Under the pieces are notes generated by a model that saw only the letters and a list, made by a program, of their open reading frames with translations, had not been told where the DNA came from and did no database searches. A DNA stretch of 64,000 nucleotides. Source: Ophioderma brevispina (Eukaryota; Echinodermata; Ophiuroidea; Amphilepidida; Ophiodermatidae). The stretch spans positions 1-64,000 of the forward strand of contig JAMKCH010002866.1 of the NCBI GenBank assembly GCA_023653785.1, given 5' to 3'. Shown piece by piece: positions 24,873-36,290 of this stretch (the first letter of the stretch is position 1; every line of letters starts with the position of its first letter). A program made the position numbers and the translations under genes.

Positions 24873-25268
24873 CACGTACACACTTCTTCCAATACAATTT
24901 ACAAATGAAGAGCGCCGCTCATTACTCTCATTACTGAATGGTGACGTCATATTTGTGATACAGCTTGGGGAGATTTTAGAAATTCTGCAATATGTGTTCA
25001 TGACGATCGAGAGACTTTTTAGACCTCAGGTGATCAAAATTATATGCGCAATGATAATGGGAAAATCCGGTATGGTCTCGGCTATCGGAAGCTGAAAACA
25101 GAATTTAAATAAGACTTTCCGTTGTTGACTGTTGGTGTTGTTTTTATGTTAGTAACGTTGCGCCATGAGTCAATCCTGGAAATTGAGGGTTAAAAAGTAC
25201 ATCCTAAATAATCGTCGATTATGCGCGATATTAGGTGACTAGTGAGATGTACTATCTGGGTCGGTATT
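24873..25268 (+). repeat. 395-bp direct repeat, second copy
   Basis: Partner of 24305-24697, in the same orientation. The spacer (24698-24872) holds a T run and unique sequence. The copy carries a full TGACGTCA where the first copy has TGACATCA. The ends do not have the TG...CA form expected for retroviral-type LTRs, so a local duplication is the simpler reading. Confidence 0.8.
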
Positions 25269-26737
25269 ACTTATTCTTCCTGAACCCACAGTGTTCAGCA
25301 TTGGCAAGGTGACATTAGTTTAATAAAGTGACATGCCAATATGCATGGCTATTTTCCGGCCAGTGGAATCAAGTTTGAACTGGACCTCACATGGGAGTTT
25401 GGATTGCTGTCATCATGATATGCGCGGACCGTGTTTGTGGGCCGGTTGTCAAGCCTGGTTTTCATGACATTGTTCGTCAATTACACACAGATTTCTGCTT
25501 CGGTTCGGTGTATACTATCGGTCAGTCACCCGAAGTGTACTACACATGACCGAATTTCCGTCGGTACTACGTCCGTGACTGTCACTAGAATCTTCTATCA
25601 GGCTTCATTGAGGTTTTTGTTTGTGCAATTGTTTGTAGAAGGAATGAGCCCTATAGTTTGATTGGGAGGTCTTGTGTACGTTTCAGCTCATTAATGATTA
25701 CACAAACAGTTTGTATTATCTTGTCTCGTAACAACATCGTGCAGTCGGTGCTTACGGTGTGAAAGTTATCACAGTCCCGGCAGATTCATAGTCCGGGCTT
25801 CATATACATAACAAAATAAAGCGTGAACCTGATGTTTGCTGTTAAAAAGATCCAACCTGAATCGTTTCCTATTGTTCACCATTGTTCCGGCTGTGAGCCC
25901 GGAAGACTATATCTCTTGCCACACCGGTACTAAACTTCGTAGGAGATGTACAAAGAATTGTGTGGCTAACTTTTGAATTTTTCCACTTCTTACAATATGG
26001 TATAAAGCGGGATTGCCATTTCAGACGTGATGCGAAGTCTACCCCCACGTGACTAGAGGGTAAAAGGTCCTCGCCACAACACAATTTTCAGCTACAGCTG
26101 ACTCTTAAGGTTTAATTATCTGTAACAGGAAAACAAGAAGGTAACCTCAAACTTTCTAAGTAGCCCATTCAATAAGAAACCACCACATCAAAACACCTAA
26201 ATGCAAGGAGAAAATAATCACAGAATGCAAAGGCAGTCAATTTTAAATCAAATCAGCACATTGTAAAACGAACAGAATCACTCGCACAACGGACACACAC
26301 AGAAAGACCCTAGCAACTAACAGCAAGCTGTTCTTTAAAGACCATCGATTAAATGAAATGGCTGCCTTTTGCGATTTAAAGAATTATTTTGTGCTTGATC
26401 ATAGAGTGCTCCCTTTCTCCATAAACTACATTAAACATTTCTGGCAAGGTACGCACGCTTTAGCTTATTTTTTTAATACCCACAAATGACAAATTATCTA
26501 TTAGAACTGAATAAAAAGAACTCAATCATAACTTACCTTAACATACGAACTATTTTATTGTAAAGCAAAGGTATAGCTGATCTTACTAACCCAATTTTAA
26601 TTCCATTGCATTCTCGAAAATAAAGTTTGAGCAGATTGTACATAATAGATCCCACGAATGGTGTATAGCAAAGTTTCCAATCCCGGTAGTATTTTTGTTG
26701 TCGCAGGTGGGACGAACGAATCTTAAATGGTGACGAA
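25269..26737. other. No gene recognised
   Basis: No coding evidence. The open frame at 25431-25661 has no recognisable domain and does not look like a real gene. Confidence 0.4.
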
Positions 26738-26741
26738 TTAA

Positions 26742-27095
26742 AGTGACGGAGGAGATTTTCTTTTAGTATAGAATTTCTTTCAAATATCACTGGATCCGGC
26801 TTGTAGACCACCTACCGAGAAACGTTTCGAACGGGTTTTATTTGGAGCAAACAGGTGCAAAGAAAAAGCCAAGCAACCTTGTTTTTGAACTTGCCTAGCT
26901 ACGTAATCGTGTCCCCATAGATAACACCATGCGTATCGAATTTCTGGTCAGTGCACGACCCAGAAACTACTACACGGTCACTAATCTTCTTACATAAAGA
27001 CCGGCTTAATTTTGGCTTTATCACTTCAAGGTGTGCTCTAATTATTACATTGGTAAGCTTCCAAACATGTAAAAACTGGTCGAGAAAAATGTATC
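26742..27095 (+). mobile_element. MITE family A, near full length
   Basis: It starts after TTAA (26738-26741) with AGTGACGGAGGAGATTTTC and then carries GTAGACCACCTACCGAGAAA, CGTTTCGAA, ACAGGTGCAAAG, a CCCCATAGA block and TCACTTCAAGGTGTGCTCTA in family order. The central palindrome seen in two other copies has decayed. The distal terminus is also eroded. Confidence 0.65.
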
Positions 27096-27125
27096 ATCTA
27101 AACTGTTTACACCTCCTTACATTAA

Positions 27126-27879
27126 GTGACCAGGGGTTTCCACTCCCGTTGTAGCCCAAGGAAAACACTTTCCCGACGGACTTTGTGCACGAAATTTATA
27201 CCACATGTTAAGGATACATAAGACACCCCAATCAGCAATAAAAATGAGATTTGTTTATTTTGTGTACAAATTATGGGCCAAACTTGTTTTTCAAAAAACA
27301 CGCGAAATTGGGGAAAGACTGAAAATTCAATGCGCCTTGTTCTTACATCAAACTTTTGAACACTTATTTTATTTGATATCTATTCTAGGAGACCCAATTA
27401 CTTATAATTTAACACAAAACCAACAGTTTTAGGTAATCCTAGTATTTTTTCGGGTGTTGCAAAACTACACGTCATTTTCCATATAGTTTGTACAGTAACG
27501 GTTTGGCACCGTACATGATGAATTGTTTGTTTTCAGCACATAAAGGGTTCTAATTATTTTTAATGTTCTAATAATTGTTTACTTACATGTATGTTTGAAC
27601 GTATATCAGCAAAACAAAAAAATTGCTTTGGTTTCTCGTTTCTTTTCTTTTTTTAAAATATTCTCAAATGACTTCCGTTAGTGCCCAAGGGGGGGGGGGT
27701 TCCAATGGGACCCCCACTAATTATGCTCATTAACTTCTTGGCCGATTTTAATTATTTTGGTATAAAAGAGCGCTTTAAAAGTCAGACATTCAAATTTCGG
27801 CGCAACAATCGCACGCGTAAAGCGTCCAGCGCGAAACCAATTTTTGGGGTCCCTATGAACCCCCCCCCGGTCATGACTG
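27126..27879 (+). mobile_element. TTAA-associated element, family B, full-length copy
   Basis: TTAA at 27122-27125 is followed by GTGACCAGGGGTTTCC. The other end is an eroded inverse, CCCCCGGTCATGAC, before TTAA at 27880-27883. The better preserved right end of the sister copy (CCCCCTGGTCAC then TTAA, 3059-3074) confirms the terminal inverted repeat GTGACCAGGGG. It has no coding capacity. In both places the family B copy lies directly beside a family A MITE. Confidence 0.7.
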
Positions 27880-27883
27880 TTAA

Positions 27884-28863
27884 GTATTATAATGTGTGCC
27901 TAATCTCACGTGCAAATTCCATCCACTCTGGAAGATCGTTAATTTTGTAATTTTCTGTCCTAAAATGGACAGAATTCACTACAAGTGGCCTATGGGCACC
28001 CGTTATACAGCCATTTGCTCATAACATCGAAACGCACCGTCGGAATCACTAAGTTTTGAAAATCTATTGAAACCACATACAAACAATGAGGTGGGAAAAA
28101 TCATAAAAAAAAATGCAACTTTTAAAACACGATCTTTTACTGAAGAAAATTCAAGTAGTTCTCATACCGGTTCTGGTGTTTATGAAAGAAGACACTTTAT
28201 CTCCTTTTCGTGTAGAAGAGCCTTCTTGTTTGCGATCTCTTCAAACAAAGCTGTCATTTTCAATTTTTCTTTCCGCCACTGAGAGCCCAAACCCCTAGGC
28301 ATAATCTCAATTTATAGTTTTTATCCAGTTAGTTAACGTATGCATATCAAAATGCTGTTAGTCATTTAAGTATGGCCTCAAGGAACTGCATCACAATACC
28401 TTGATGGCTCTCATCTCACACAGGGTGCATCAACTGCCCTGCTAACCAGAACCTAACCTGCTAACCAGGCATAATACTTCTTATCCGTCATTTGGTTAGA
28501 ACATCGACACAACTAAATAGACAGTTTAAAATGAGCTCTGGCGCAGTTTCAAGGGAGCATCTATACTTTGTCCTGTCTGAAGTATAAAGTAATGACGCGT
28601 GCGTGTCACTAGTGCTGTACATTGCAGTACGGTTGTGCTTTACCTACGTGCGCGCTGAAAATCTACGGCGGTCCAGAAATAAAAGTGTGTAGTCTGTGTC
28701 ACAGACTGCGAAAGATAATCTAAATTGGTACTGCGCGAGAGATTAACGTTATCAGTCCGTCATAGAGAATGTGTGTGAATGAAACTAAATCTCAAATATC
28801 TCCGGAAAACGGAGGGGTTCTATGGAAGTTTTGGCATCAGAGGGTCCGTTACTATGTTTTGTT
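27884..28863. other. No gene recognised
   Basis: Unrecognised, non-coding by eye. Confidence 0.4.
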
Positions 28864-28867
28864 TTAA

Positions 28868-29227
28868 AAGAGACATGAGGAGATTTCCAGGAAGAAGCGC
28901 CCCCAATTTTTCTCGAACCCCGGTTTTTTACATATTTGGAATGTTTACCAATGTATTAGATCACACCTGAAGTGAATAAGTCGAATACGCCGTCTTTATG
29001 TAATAAGATGATGATTTAGTAGTTTCTGTCGTGCACGACAGAAAGTCAAAGCATGGTTTTCTATGAGGAACGATTACAATAGCAGGCAAGTTCAAAACAA
29101 GGTTTGCGGTTTTCTTTTGCACCTGTTTGTCCAATAAAGCTTCGAAACGTTCTCGGTAGGTGGTTTACAATCGATCCAGTGAAATTTGAGAGAATTTGTA
29201 TCTTAAAAAAAATCTCCTCCTGTCACT
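28868..29227 (-). mobile_element. MITE family A, full-length reference copy
   Basis: TTAA at 28864-28867 and 29228-29231 bracket the 360-bp element. The ends are AAGAGACATGAGGAGATTT and, inverted, AGTGACAGGAGGAGATTTTT, so the terminal inverted repeat is imperfect. A perfect 22-bp palindrome (29023-29044; half-site TTTCTGTCGTG) lies at the centre. Family blocks read on the minus strand include GTAGGTGGTCTAC-like and GAACGTTTCGAAG sequences. No protein is encoded. This copy defines the family. Confidence 0.8.
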
Positions 29228-29231
29228 TTAA

Positions 29232-29954
29232 ATACGTATCGTAATTGGATCTGAACCTATAGAACCTAGCGAGAATATTGAACGTTTTTGTCGGGTACTT
29301 CGATACTCGCAGACACGGAAAAGTTAACACGCAATCCAATTTTTTTCCCACAATGCCTTGGAATTACGTACTTACCCGACCGCCGTACTGAAAGTCGGTA
29401 CAATGTACGCCAGCGTCCCTACTTCGCACTTCAAGATGAACAGAGTATACCCACACATCCTTCAAAATCTCCTTAAAATAATCTATTTACTTGTTGAATA
29501 AATCACATCAGCATTTTATGTACATTATGTTGTTTGTATATTTAATTATTGTTTTACTTTTTTTCCCGGTTATTTGTCATCTTTACATGTATTTTGCTAT
29601 TGTTTTTCGATAGCGTGTTATAAACATTTAATGTACCTGTATGTGTATGTATAGCAAACACCATATTTTGTAATTTTGTCTCATAAAAGAAAACTTAAAT
29701 ACATAAAATACACATCTTATGTAATATAAATACGTGGTGCAAACCCGACTACTCGACCCAAAGGAATACGGTAGCTCGGACTATATCAACAGGAATGATA
29801 TTTGTAGTATATTCAAGGTTTAATACGCTTTGCTTTGATAACCTAACGATGCACAACGGAGGGCGCAATCAGTGTCCGAGTTTAAACATTATTATGTTTT
29901 CAGAATCTTCCATCCTATACCTTTGTACACAGCTCAGTGGACAATAAAACCATG
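29232..29954. other. No gene recognised
   Basis: AT-rich and non-coding by eye. Confidence 0.4.
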
Positions 29955-30030
29955 CACCAGAGACGGTGACATGAGTTTTTGAGACCATGACATGAGTTTT
30001 AAAAGACCAGGACATGAGTTTTAATCAGTG
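29955..30030. repeat. Short tandem repeat around GACATGAGTTTT
   Basis: GACATGAGTTTT occurs at about 29968, 29989 and 30010, each followed or preceded by a GAGACCA/AGACCAG phrase. These are three units of 21-24 bp. Confidence 0.7.
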
Positions 30031-30054
30031 GCAACTGATTGGTTGAAGTAGTTT

Positions 30055-30300
30055 AGGGATGTTCCTTTTCTTTGGGGGGTCATTAATTTGGGTTTTGCTG
30101 TCTACTGTTTGTATATTTTGGTGGTTATTGGTTCCATTTCTTTGGTGGTTTCTGGTTCAGTTTTTTGGGTGGTTCCCGGTTCCATTTTTGATGGTTCCCG
30201 ATGTGTGTTGGTCCTATTTCTTTAGTGGTTCCTGGTGTCTACCAATTCTATTTTTTTTTCCTGGTGTCTACTTATGTTCCTGGTAATTATGTTGTTAGTT
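30055..30300. repeat. Degenerate GGTTCC-rich minisatellite
   Basis: Variants of GGTTCCATTTCTTTGGTGG recur through the stretch, with GGTTCC or a near match every 15-40 bases. The tryptophan- and phenylalanine-rich open frame across it is a product of the repeat. Confidence 0.6.
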
Positions 30301-30614
30301 CCCCTAAGTGATGTTTACTTGTTCCACTTTTCAGATCCCACAGGACCTTTGTGTATAAATTGTCTTTTCACTAATGTTATAGGAACTAGTTTGGGTTCAA
30401 GTCAGATTCTGAAAACATAATAATGATAATATTGGATGATTTTCAGCTATTTTCATCGCAGGATACAAGAATTTATCGGTCTCGTACAATATTTTCAAAA
30501 CTCATAGCTTGACCGATAAATTATTGTATCCTACTCAAATCATCCAATATTATATCAATATTCAACTAATATCGATTGAAAATTCCGATTTCATACTATC
30601 GTGTTTCGGACTAC

Positions 30615-31197
30615 ACTCTAAATTTCAGAGATTTAAAATTAAATCCTTATAGGATTTTAATTAGTGACCAATCAAAAGAGATTTAAAATTTAATCCTATT
30701 TGCCCTAGATTCAATCATATTAGATAAATTCGATTTGAAATCAAATCTAATATCGTCGCTGGGCGGCAAAAAACTCATGTAGGGCCTAACTCCAGAGGTC
30801 AAATGCAAAACCACATATGTAAAACCTCACTTGTGCATTTCGGTCACATCGGGTTCTAGTTTGAATTTCATACCAAATATGACAGTAAATCATATTGCAG
30901 TTTATTTCAGAAACTGTATATATTTACAAAGGAAAACCTTTCTTTTACTTGTGTAAGACATTACACCAAATTATTCAGTTTTTGGTGTCTCTCGAAATGT
31001 TACATATGAGGTTTTGTCATGTTACTGTTTTTACTACATGTGAGGTTTTGCTCTTAATGGTCAATTGCACATATGAGGTTTTTCCCGCTCAGCGACGATA
31101 TGATTTTATGTTATTGCAATGTGGATTAAAGTCCTAACATTGATTGGTCACTCACTACAATCCTAAGGATTAACTTTTAAATCCTGAAAATTAGAGT
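30615..31197. mobile_element. 583-bp inverted-repeat element, arms 120-160 bp
   Basis: The left end ACTCTAAATTTCAG and the right end, inverted, ACTCTAATTTTCAG are followed on both arms by GATTTAAAA, AATCCTTA, AGTGACCAATC and, further in, ATATCGTCGCTG with a GGC/GCG AAAAA tail (30751 and inverse at 31100). The centre repeats ACATATGAGGTTTTG-like phrases in both orientations. It is flanked by TA rather than TTAA. A non-autonomous DNA transposon. Confidence 0.7.
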
Positions 31198-31254
31198 ATA
31201 ACAAACTTTTTTGGACTAGCTAACCTATTTTCATTCGGACTTGCGAACGTTAAT

Positions 31255-31391
31255 ATGAATACTTGTAGTGAAAGCGAAGGTAGACATGTTCAAAATCCAA
31301 ACTTTTGGGAGGAGTTTTTCAGAGAGGTACATAGGAGAAACGTGTTGACACACACTGATGACTGTAATATTACAAATGAAATTTTAGAGGT
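31255..31391 (+). CDS. Weak candidate first coding exon (46 codons) ending in a splice donor
   Basis: From an ATG at 31255 the frame stays open for 46 codons with a mixed, non-repetitive composition (it begins MNTCSESEGRHV and includes NPNFWEEFFREVHRR) and runs to GAG followed by GTGAGT, a close match to the animal 5' splice donor. It is too short for ordinary ORF scans. I do not recognise the peptide and could not find a convincing next exon, so a chance open frame is quite possible. The start context is weak. It lies between two inverted-repeat elements. Confidence 0.25.
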
Positions 31392-31495
31392 GAGTTTTTC
31401 GTCGTGACTTCATTATAACGTTATCACAGCGGATAATCTCTTGGGCGTAATCCTGTGCCTTATCGAAGTTCATAGCTGCAAGATGATTAAATATT

Positions 31496-31637
31496 TATAT
31501 CGAGGGTATAGGGCAAAATGCTCCATCTGCAATAGCTGCCAGGTGTTAGATTTGGCAGGTTTAACACTTACTAAGAACACAACTGACAAATGGCAGTTAT
31601 TGCAGATAGGACCTTCTTGCAGTAAACCCTCGATATA
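31496..31637. repeat. Hairpin foldback element, about 142 bp
   Basis: The left arm begins TATATCGAGGGT and contains ATCTGCAATAGCTGCCA. The right arm is its inverse (TATCGAGGGT and ATCTGCAATAACTGCCA read on the minus strand, from 31637). The loop is about 25 bases. Arms match with a few mismatches. Confidence 0.7.
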
Positions 31638-32433
31638 CTACAATATACTACAGAGCTGTAAAGCGTTGACTAAATTTTCCCATCGGTGAAACTTGAGTGT
31701 AGAATTTAATCACTCAAGGCATCCATGCATTACTATATCATGGCCCCATGATATTTCTCAGAACCGTCGAAACCCGATCCTGGGTACAAAAATGTACTGG
31801 CTTTAAGTAACACCAGTTACGCATATAACCGTTAAAGGGTAAATTTTTAAGGGTCTCTTTGTTGAGCTGCAGGAGCACTCGGGAGTACGATGATATTTTT
31901 TTAGCTGTTTTCATTAGCATTTTTTATTAATTATTTCCCACATTAGAGGATCAATTATTCCATTAGACAGCTGAATAAGCCTTAAAAATGTATATTTCGT
32001 TCATGAATATTCAATTTACCCATCGGCTTAATCCATCGTCGATGTAAGGCAAATTTAGTCATGATCAAGTTATCAAATTCATGCAGCGTTTTGCAATGTT
32101 TACATAAGTACCTGCGAATGAGCGTATTAACAAATTCCAACTATTATTTTGGTTTCCAATGTCAATTTCAATGTTATATCTTTTTTCTTCTTCCGATTTG
32201 TCTGCGGCAATGTCTTCATTTACAAGAGTTTTGCGTTAAAAGATCGTTACCCAAACTGGCCATAATTGTGGTCAACGGTCCCTATGTTACCACAGCAGCG
32301 CGTTATTCATTCAACTGCCAACTTTTCATATCACATTTCTTTCAGTTAAAACAATCCACATATCTCGGTCATTTGACTCTAGAAAAGATAATACACGTTT
32401 AATTTTTTTCTTTAAAAAAAGTAGTGACGAGAC
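31638..32433. other. No gene recognised
   Basis: AT-rich and non-coding by eye. Confidence 0.4.
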
Positions 32434-32437
32434 TTAA

Positions 32438-32790
32438 AGTGACAGGAGGAGATTTTTTTAGGATACAAATTTCTCTAAAATTTCACTGGATCGGTTGTAG
32501 ACCACCTACCGAGAATGTTTCGAAGGTTTACTGGACAAACAGGTGCAAAAAAAAACCCGCAAACCTTGTTTTGAACTTGGCCGCTATCGTAATCGTTCCC
32601 CATAGAAAACCATGCTTTGACTTTCTGTCGTGCACGACAGAAACAACTAAATCATCATCTTATTACATAAAAACGGCGTATTCGGCTTATTCACTTCAGG
32701 TGTGATCTAATATATTGGTAAGCATTCCAAATATGTAAAAAACCTGGCTTCGACAAAAATTGGGGCGCTTCTTTCTGGAAATCTCCTCAA
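32438..32790 (+). mobile_element. MITE family A, nearly complete plus-strand copy
   Basis: It follows TTAA (32434-32437) and starts AGTGACAGGAGGAGATTTTT. All family blocks are present, including the same perfect 22-bp palindrome (32622-32643), and it ends near GGAAATCTCCTCA. It is the inverse of the 28868 copy and is highly similar to it. The distal TTAA is lost. Confidence 0.75.
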
Positions 32791-32999
32791 GTTTTTCTTC
32801 GGATATAACATTATGGGTTAGAATCCATGTGCGTGATACTGTCACGCATGAACGTGCCTGTGGATATGTAAAAAAAAAATGTGCAAATGAGCGTATTAAA
32901 TTATATAATATCAATCAATTAATTAATCAGTCAATCAATTATATTGATCTCTGATTTCAAGGTCAAGCAGTCTTAGGGTCGATGCAGTCGGATCAATTC

Positions 33000-33975
33000 G
33001 AAAATGTATCTTTTCAGTATAAATATTAGTACATGGGGAAAATTAATGTTTTGGTTTAGTTTTTTTCATACAATTTTGACACAATATGTTTTTCCAATAC
33101 AGAATTTCATGGAGAATCTGAAAACTATGGGTGTCATTTTTTAAAATGTGTTCTTGGGAGTTTGATAAGGGGGAAATTTTGTACAGGGGAAAAGAATAAA
33201 AGTGTTTAAATTGTTTTAAAATTTATACCAATCTGTTCGTTTTCTCATAAGGTTTCTAAAAAGGTGTAGTTTGCCATATTTACGACCTATTGTTTTAGTA
33301 CAATAGGCTCAAGAAAGTTCAAGGTCATTATTTATAGAAAGGTCCGATTTTGTTGAAACTTGTTTTAAATCGTTCATTGGGTCACACTGAATAAGAAAAT
33401 ATATATAGATTCCGTGTTTCACCTTTCAAAGTGAGACTTTTACAGATATGATTAGTGGTCTCCCATAGACCCTGTGGACCACGGCCATATTTGCCCACTT
33501 CATTATCATCAAAACGTCATTGACAACGCGACCTGTATATTTTAGGGTTTTATATAGTAAGGCGAACAATTTGGCACCATTTTTAAAATAAACCATTGAA
33601 TCTGAAGTTTTACCCCCAGTGTGACATTGAACCCGTTTTGCCTTGTAAATCTTTACTATAACCCTCAGGTAGGGCAAACTATACCTTTCTGTAATCCTTG
33701 AAAGGTACTGAACATGATGGTATACCTTAAAACACATTTTGGCCCCTTTTATATTTTTTTTGACCCCTGTATAAACCTTGCCCCCCTAGAATACATCCAA
33801 GAACACATTTTAAAAAATGACACCCATGATTTTTGGATTCCTCATACAATTTTGATTTAGAAAAACCTTGGTTGCAAGATTGTATATGAAATTTTCACAA
33901 AAATACAGTTCCACATGTACTATATCAGCAAATTGACAAATCTAACTACAGTTGGCAAAAGTATAGTATTTTGCG
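33000..33975. mobile_element. Large foldback element with long degenerate inverted arms
   Basis: An exact 31-base inverted match lies at about 33128-33160 and 33800-33832 (core TGTCATTTTTTAAAATGTG). Similarity extends on both sides: outward to AGTACATG-GG blocks near 33030 and 33915, and inward through AAGGT-TAGTTTGCC (33260 and inverse at 33685) and GTTCA-TG-GTCACACTG (33375 and inverse at 33625). The centre is short. No protein is encoded. Outer ends are uncertain by about 30 bases. Confidence 0.65.
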
Positions 33976-36290
33976 AACGTCCGATAACTTATTCAAATAT
34001 ATATTTGTTGCTAAGTCTGCTCTTCATTTCAGAGGACACTGGCATAGTTGAAAAATATTTGCAACTTGATATTTTTGCATGTTTGTAAAGCCTTTTAGCC
34101 TAAAATCCCCTAGAGGAAAAATCTGACGACATTGTCCAAAACAAAACTGTGTAAACTGGTATGAAAAGGTCTGTTGTGTAGGACATACGCATGAGTTATA
34201 TACACTGATGGTTAAGCACGAATTTGGGGAACGGGCATTCTGGGCTCAAAAATAAACATGGTAAAATTTCCTGGAATTAACATAGGAGAGACGGAATTGA
34301 AAGTAAATAGAAATGTGGTGTGCAGACCAAAAAACAGAAATCGACGGCAATGTCTAGCAGGTCAGGGCTATCGCCGCGGCCGCCAAATACTGAAGTTATG
34401 ACCTTGTCTAGAATATTTAACTATGGAGAAAAAGATCCTCTTATAGTAGGACTTTTTTATTCCTGTACGTAATTAAAAGTTTAGGGGCGTGTCGAAGATT
34501 CCATTCGTTCTGAGAGCGGTGTATGTATTTGCCCCTAATTCAATAGAAATTCTAATGTGACGATGACGGATCAGATAATGCAATTAATTAAAAAATGTCC
34601 ATTTTCACGAAGAAAATAATGCAAGGCAATATCTGTATAAATTCCAAACATCAAACTTGAATCCTACAATGGAGCCAATTCAACATGAAGACAAGAAAAT
34701 ATACGAATAGTAGGACTAATTATTACTCGCCAAAAATTTTGTCATTATTGCTGGAGGGAGAATATCCACTATCAGGAATTTCAATACTGCATTTTTTTCT
34801 ATATGGTTTTTTTCGATATCAAAATGTGCATGCATTTTCCTTCTTCATATTTTCGCTCTAAGGACTATTAGAAATTCTGATACGTTTAAAGGAAATATGT
34901 CATGATCTGACTATTTGGAAAAATTTGGTATGGATGGAAAGCTTAAGTAACGTAGATACATATCAATCACATAAGTTAAAAATTGTCCACATTTTTGTTG
35001 AGTATTTTCCATTTTAATTTCCCGCCCAATAGCTTACTCGAAACAAACGATTCCGCACAAATCCAACTCGCAGGCAAATGGTGAAGTCCAAGTGATGACC
35101 ATCCATAATTTACGTCGTTGGTGACCATCATAATCGCAGTGTTGCCACTTCAATAATAATTAAACACAACGAAATGAACAACTATGGCATTCTGTAACTT
35201 TTCTAATTTTATTATTGCTTTCATTAATCCATCATATTACAGTGTCAGCAATAACAATTCGAGTCAACACGATGTTTGGTCATAACTTTGACCGCACGAG
35301 GAGAGCAAAAATGGGCGCTTTCGGATCAATGAAGCCGTGGCGAAACATCCGCCCGTTCTCGTATGTCAAAAAAAGCAAAAATTAAAATGCCTCTATTTGT
35401 TAATTTTACATCAAATTGTATTTTTTTTCGGGAACTTCGGGATGTATGTACATAGATTTTAAGCCTCGTTCGCGATGGTTTACATTTATTCGTCTGTTTC
35501 CGAAATAATGTTTGAGTCTTTGTCCAATCACTATCTATAAGTACTAAAAGTTTTGGTCTCCTAAACTGAACTACAATATTTACGCCCATGGCCTAATCCT
35601 CCTCAGGATTAAGAGGTTCACCAGGCCTCGATTTTCATGACACTTTATCCCTTCTTTGATTGTCTCCAAACAAAGGAATCGATAGCGTGTCTCAGACTGG
35701 TAGACAATCTATTCAATTGAATCTGGTATGAAACCTTTACATATTCGATACTAAAAAGGGGTTTAAAGCATCTTATCTGGACCAACAAAGTTGAGCATTC
35801 AGCTGTTAATTCGGCTTTTTAGTTTTTATCTCAAAACATCCCCTCCAGATGTGTTCGTACATCGACAATATGCGTTTACTGACAGGAATAAAAAATCAGA
35901 CTATCTATAGACGTACTGAGTAATTCTCTAGGATGGGGGTGAAAGGATTCCAAAATATAAAGGCGTAGATTCGTGATCCACAGCCTAGCCCCTTCGACTT
36001 CCAAAAAAGGGGAAAAAAGTGAATTTTAATGATTTATTTTTTAAAATGCGTTTTTGGGTGTTTTTTAATTTTGGTTCTTTTTGGTCATTGGTTTTTGAAA
36101 TGGTCATTTGGAAGATTTTTTTTTAAATTTTTTTCTTGTAAAAGAACACAGTGAAACTGTAAACTTAAAACACAGTGGCTTATTGGACCTAGTGAGCGAC
36201 ATTGATCATAACATCAAAATCAACTGCATCTTTTATATGAAATATAAATAAAAATGTAGCTACAAGGCTCACAAAATGGCACCTTAATGA
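33976..36290. other. No gene recognised
   Basis: About 2.3 kb with no supported gene. The block 34170-34235 (CGCATGAGTTATATACAC, CGAATTTGGGGAACGGG) is shared with 20855-20925 in the same orientation. The remainder is AT-rich. Confidence 0.45.

Noticed and set aside
24305..25268. LTR pair of a retrotransposon
   Set aside because: The ends are not TG...CA, only 175 bp separate them and no primer-binding site or coding sequence is present.
30059..30286. Tryptophan- and phenylalanine-rich frame
   Set aside because: Follows the GGTTCC minisatellite; repetitive and without a motif.
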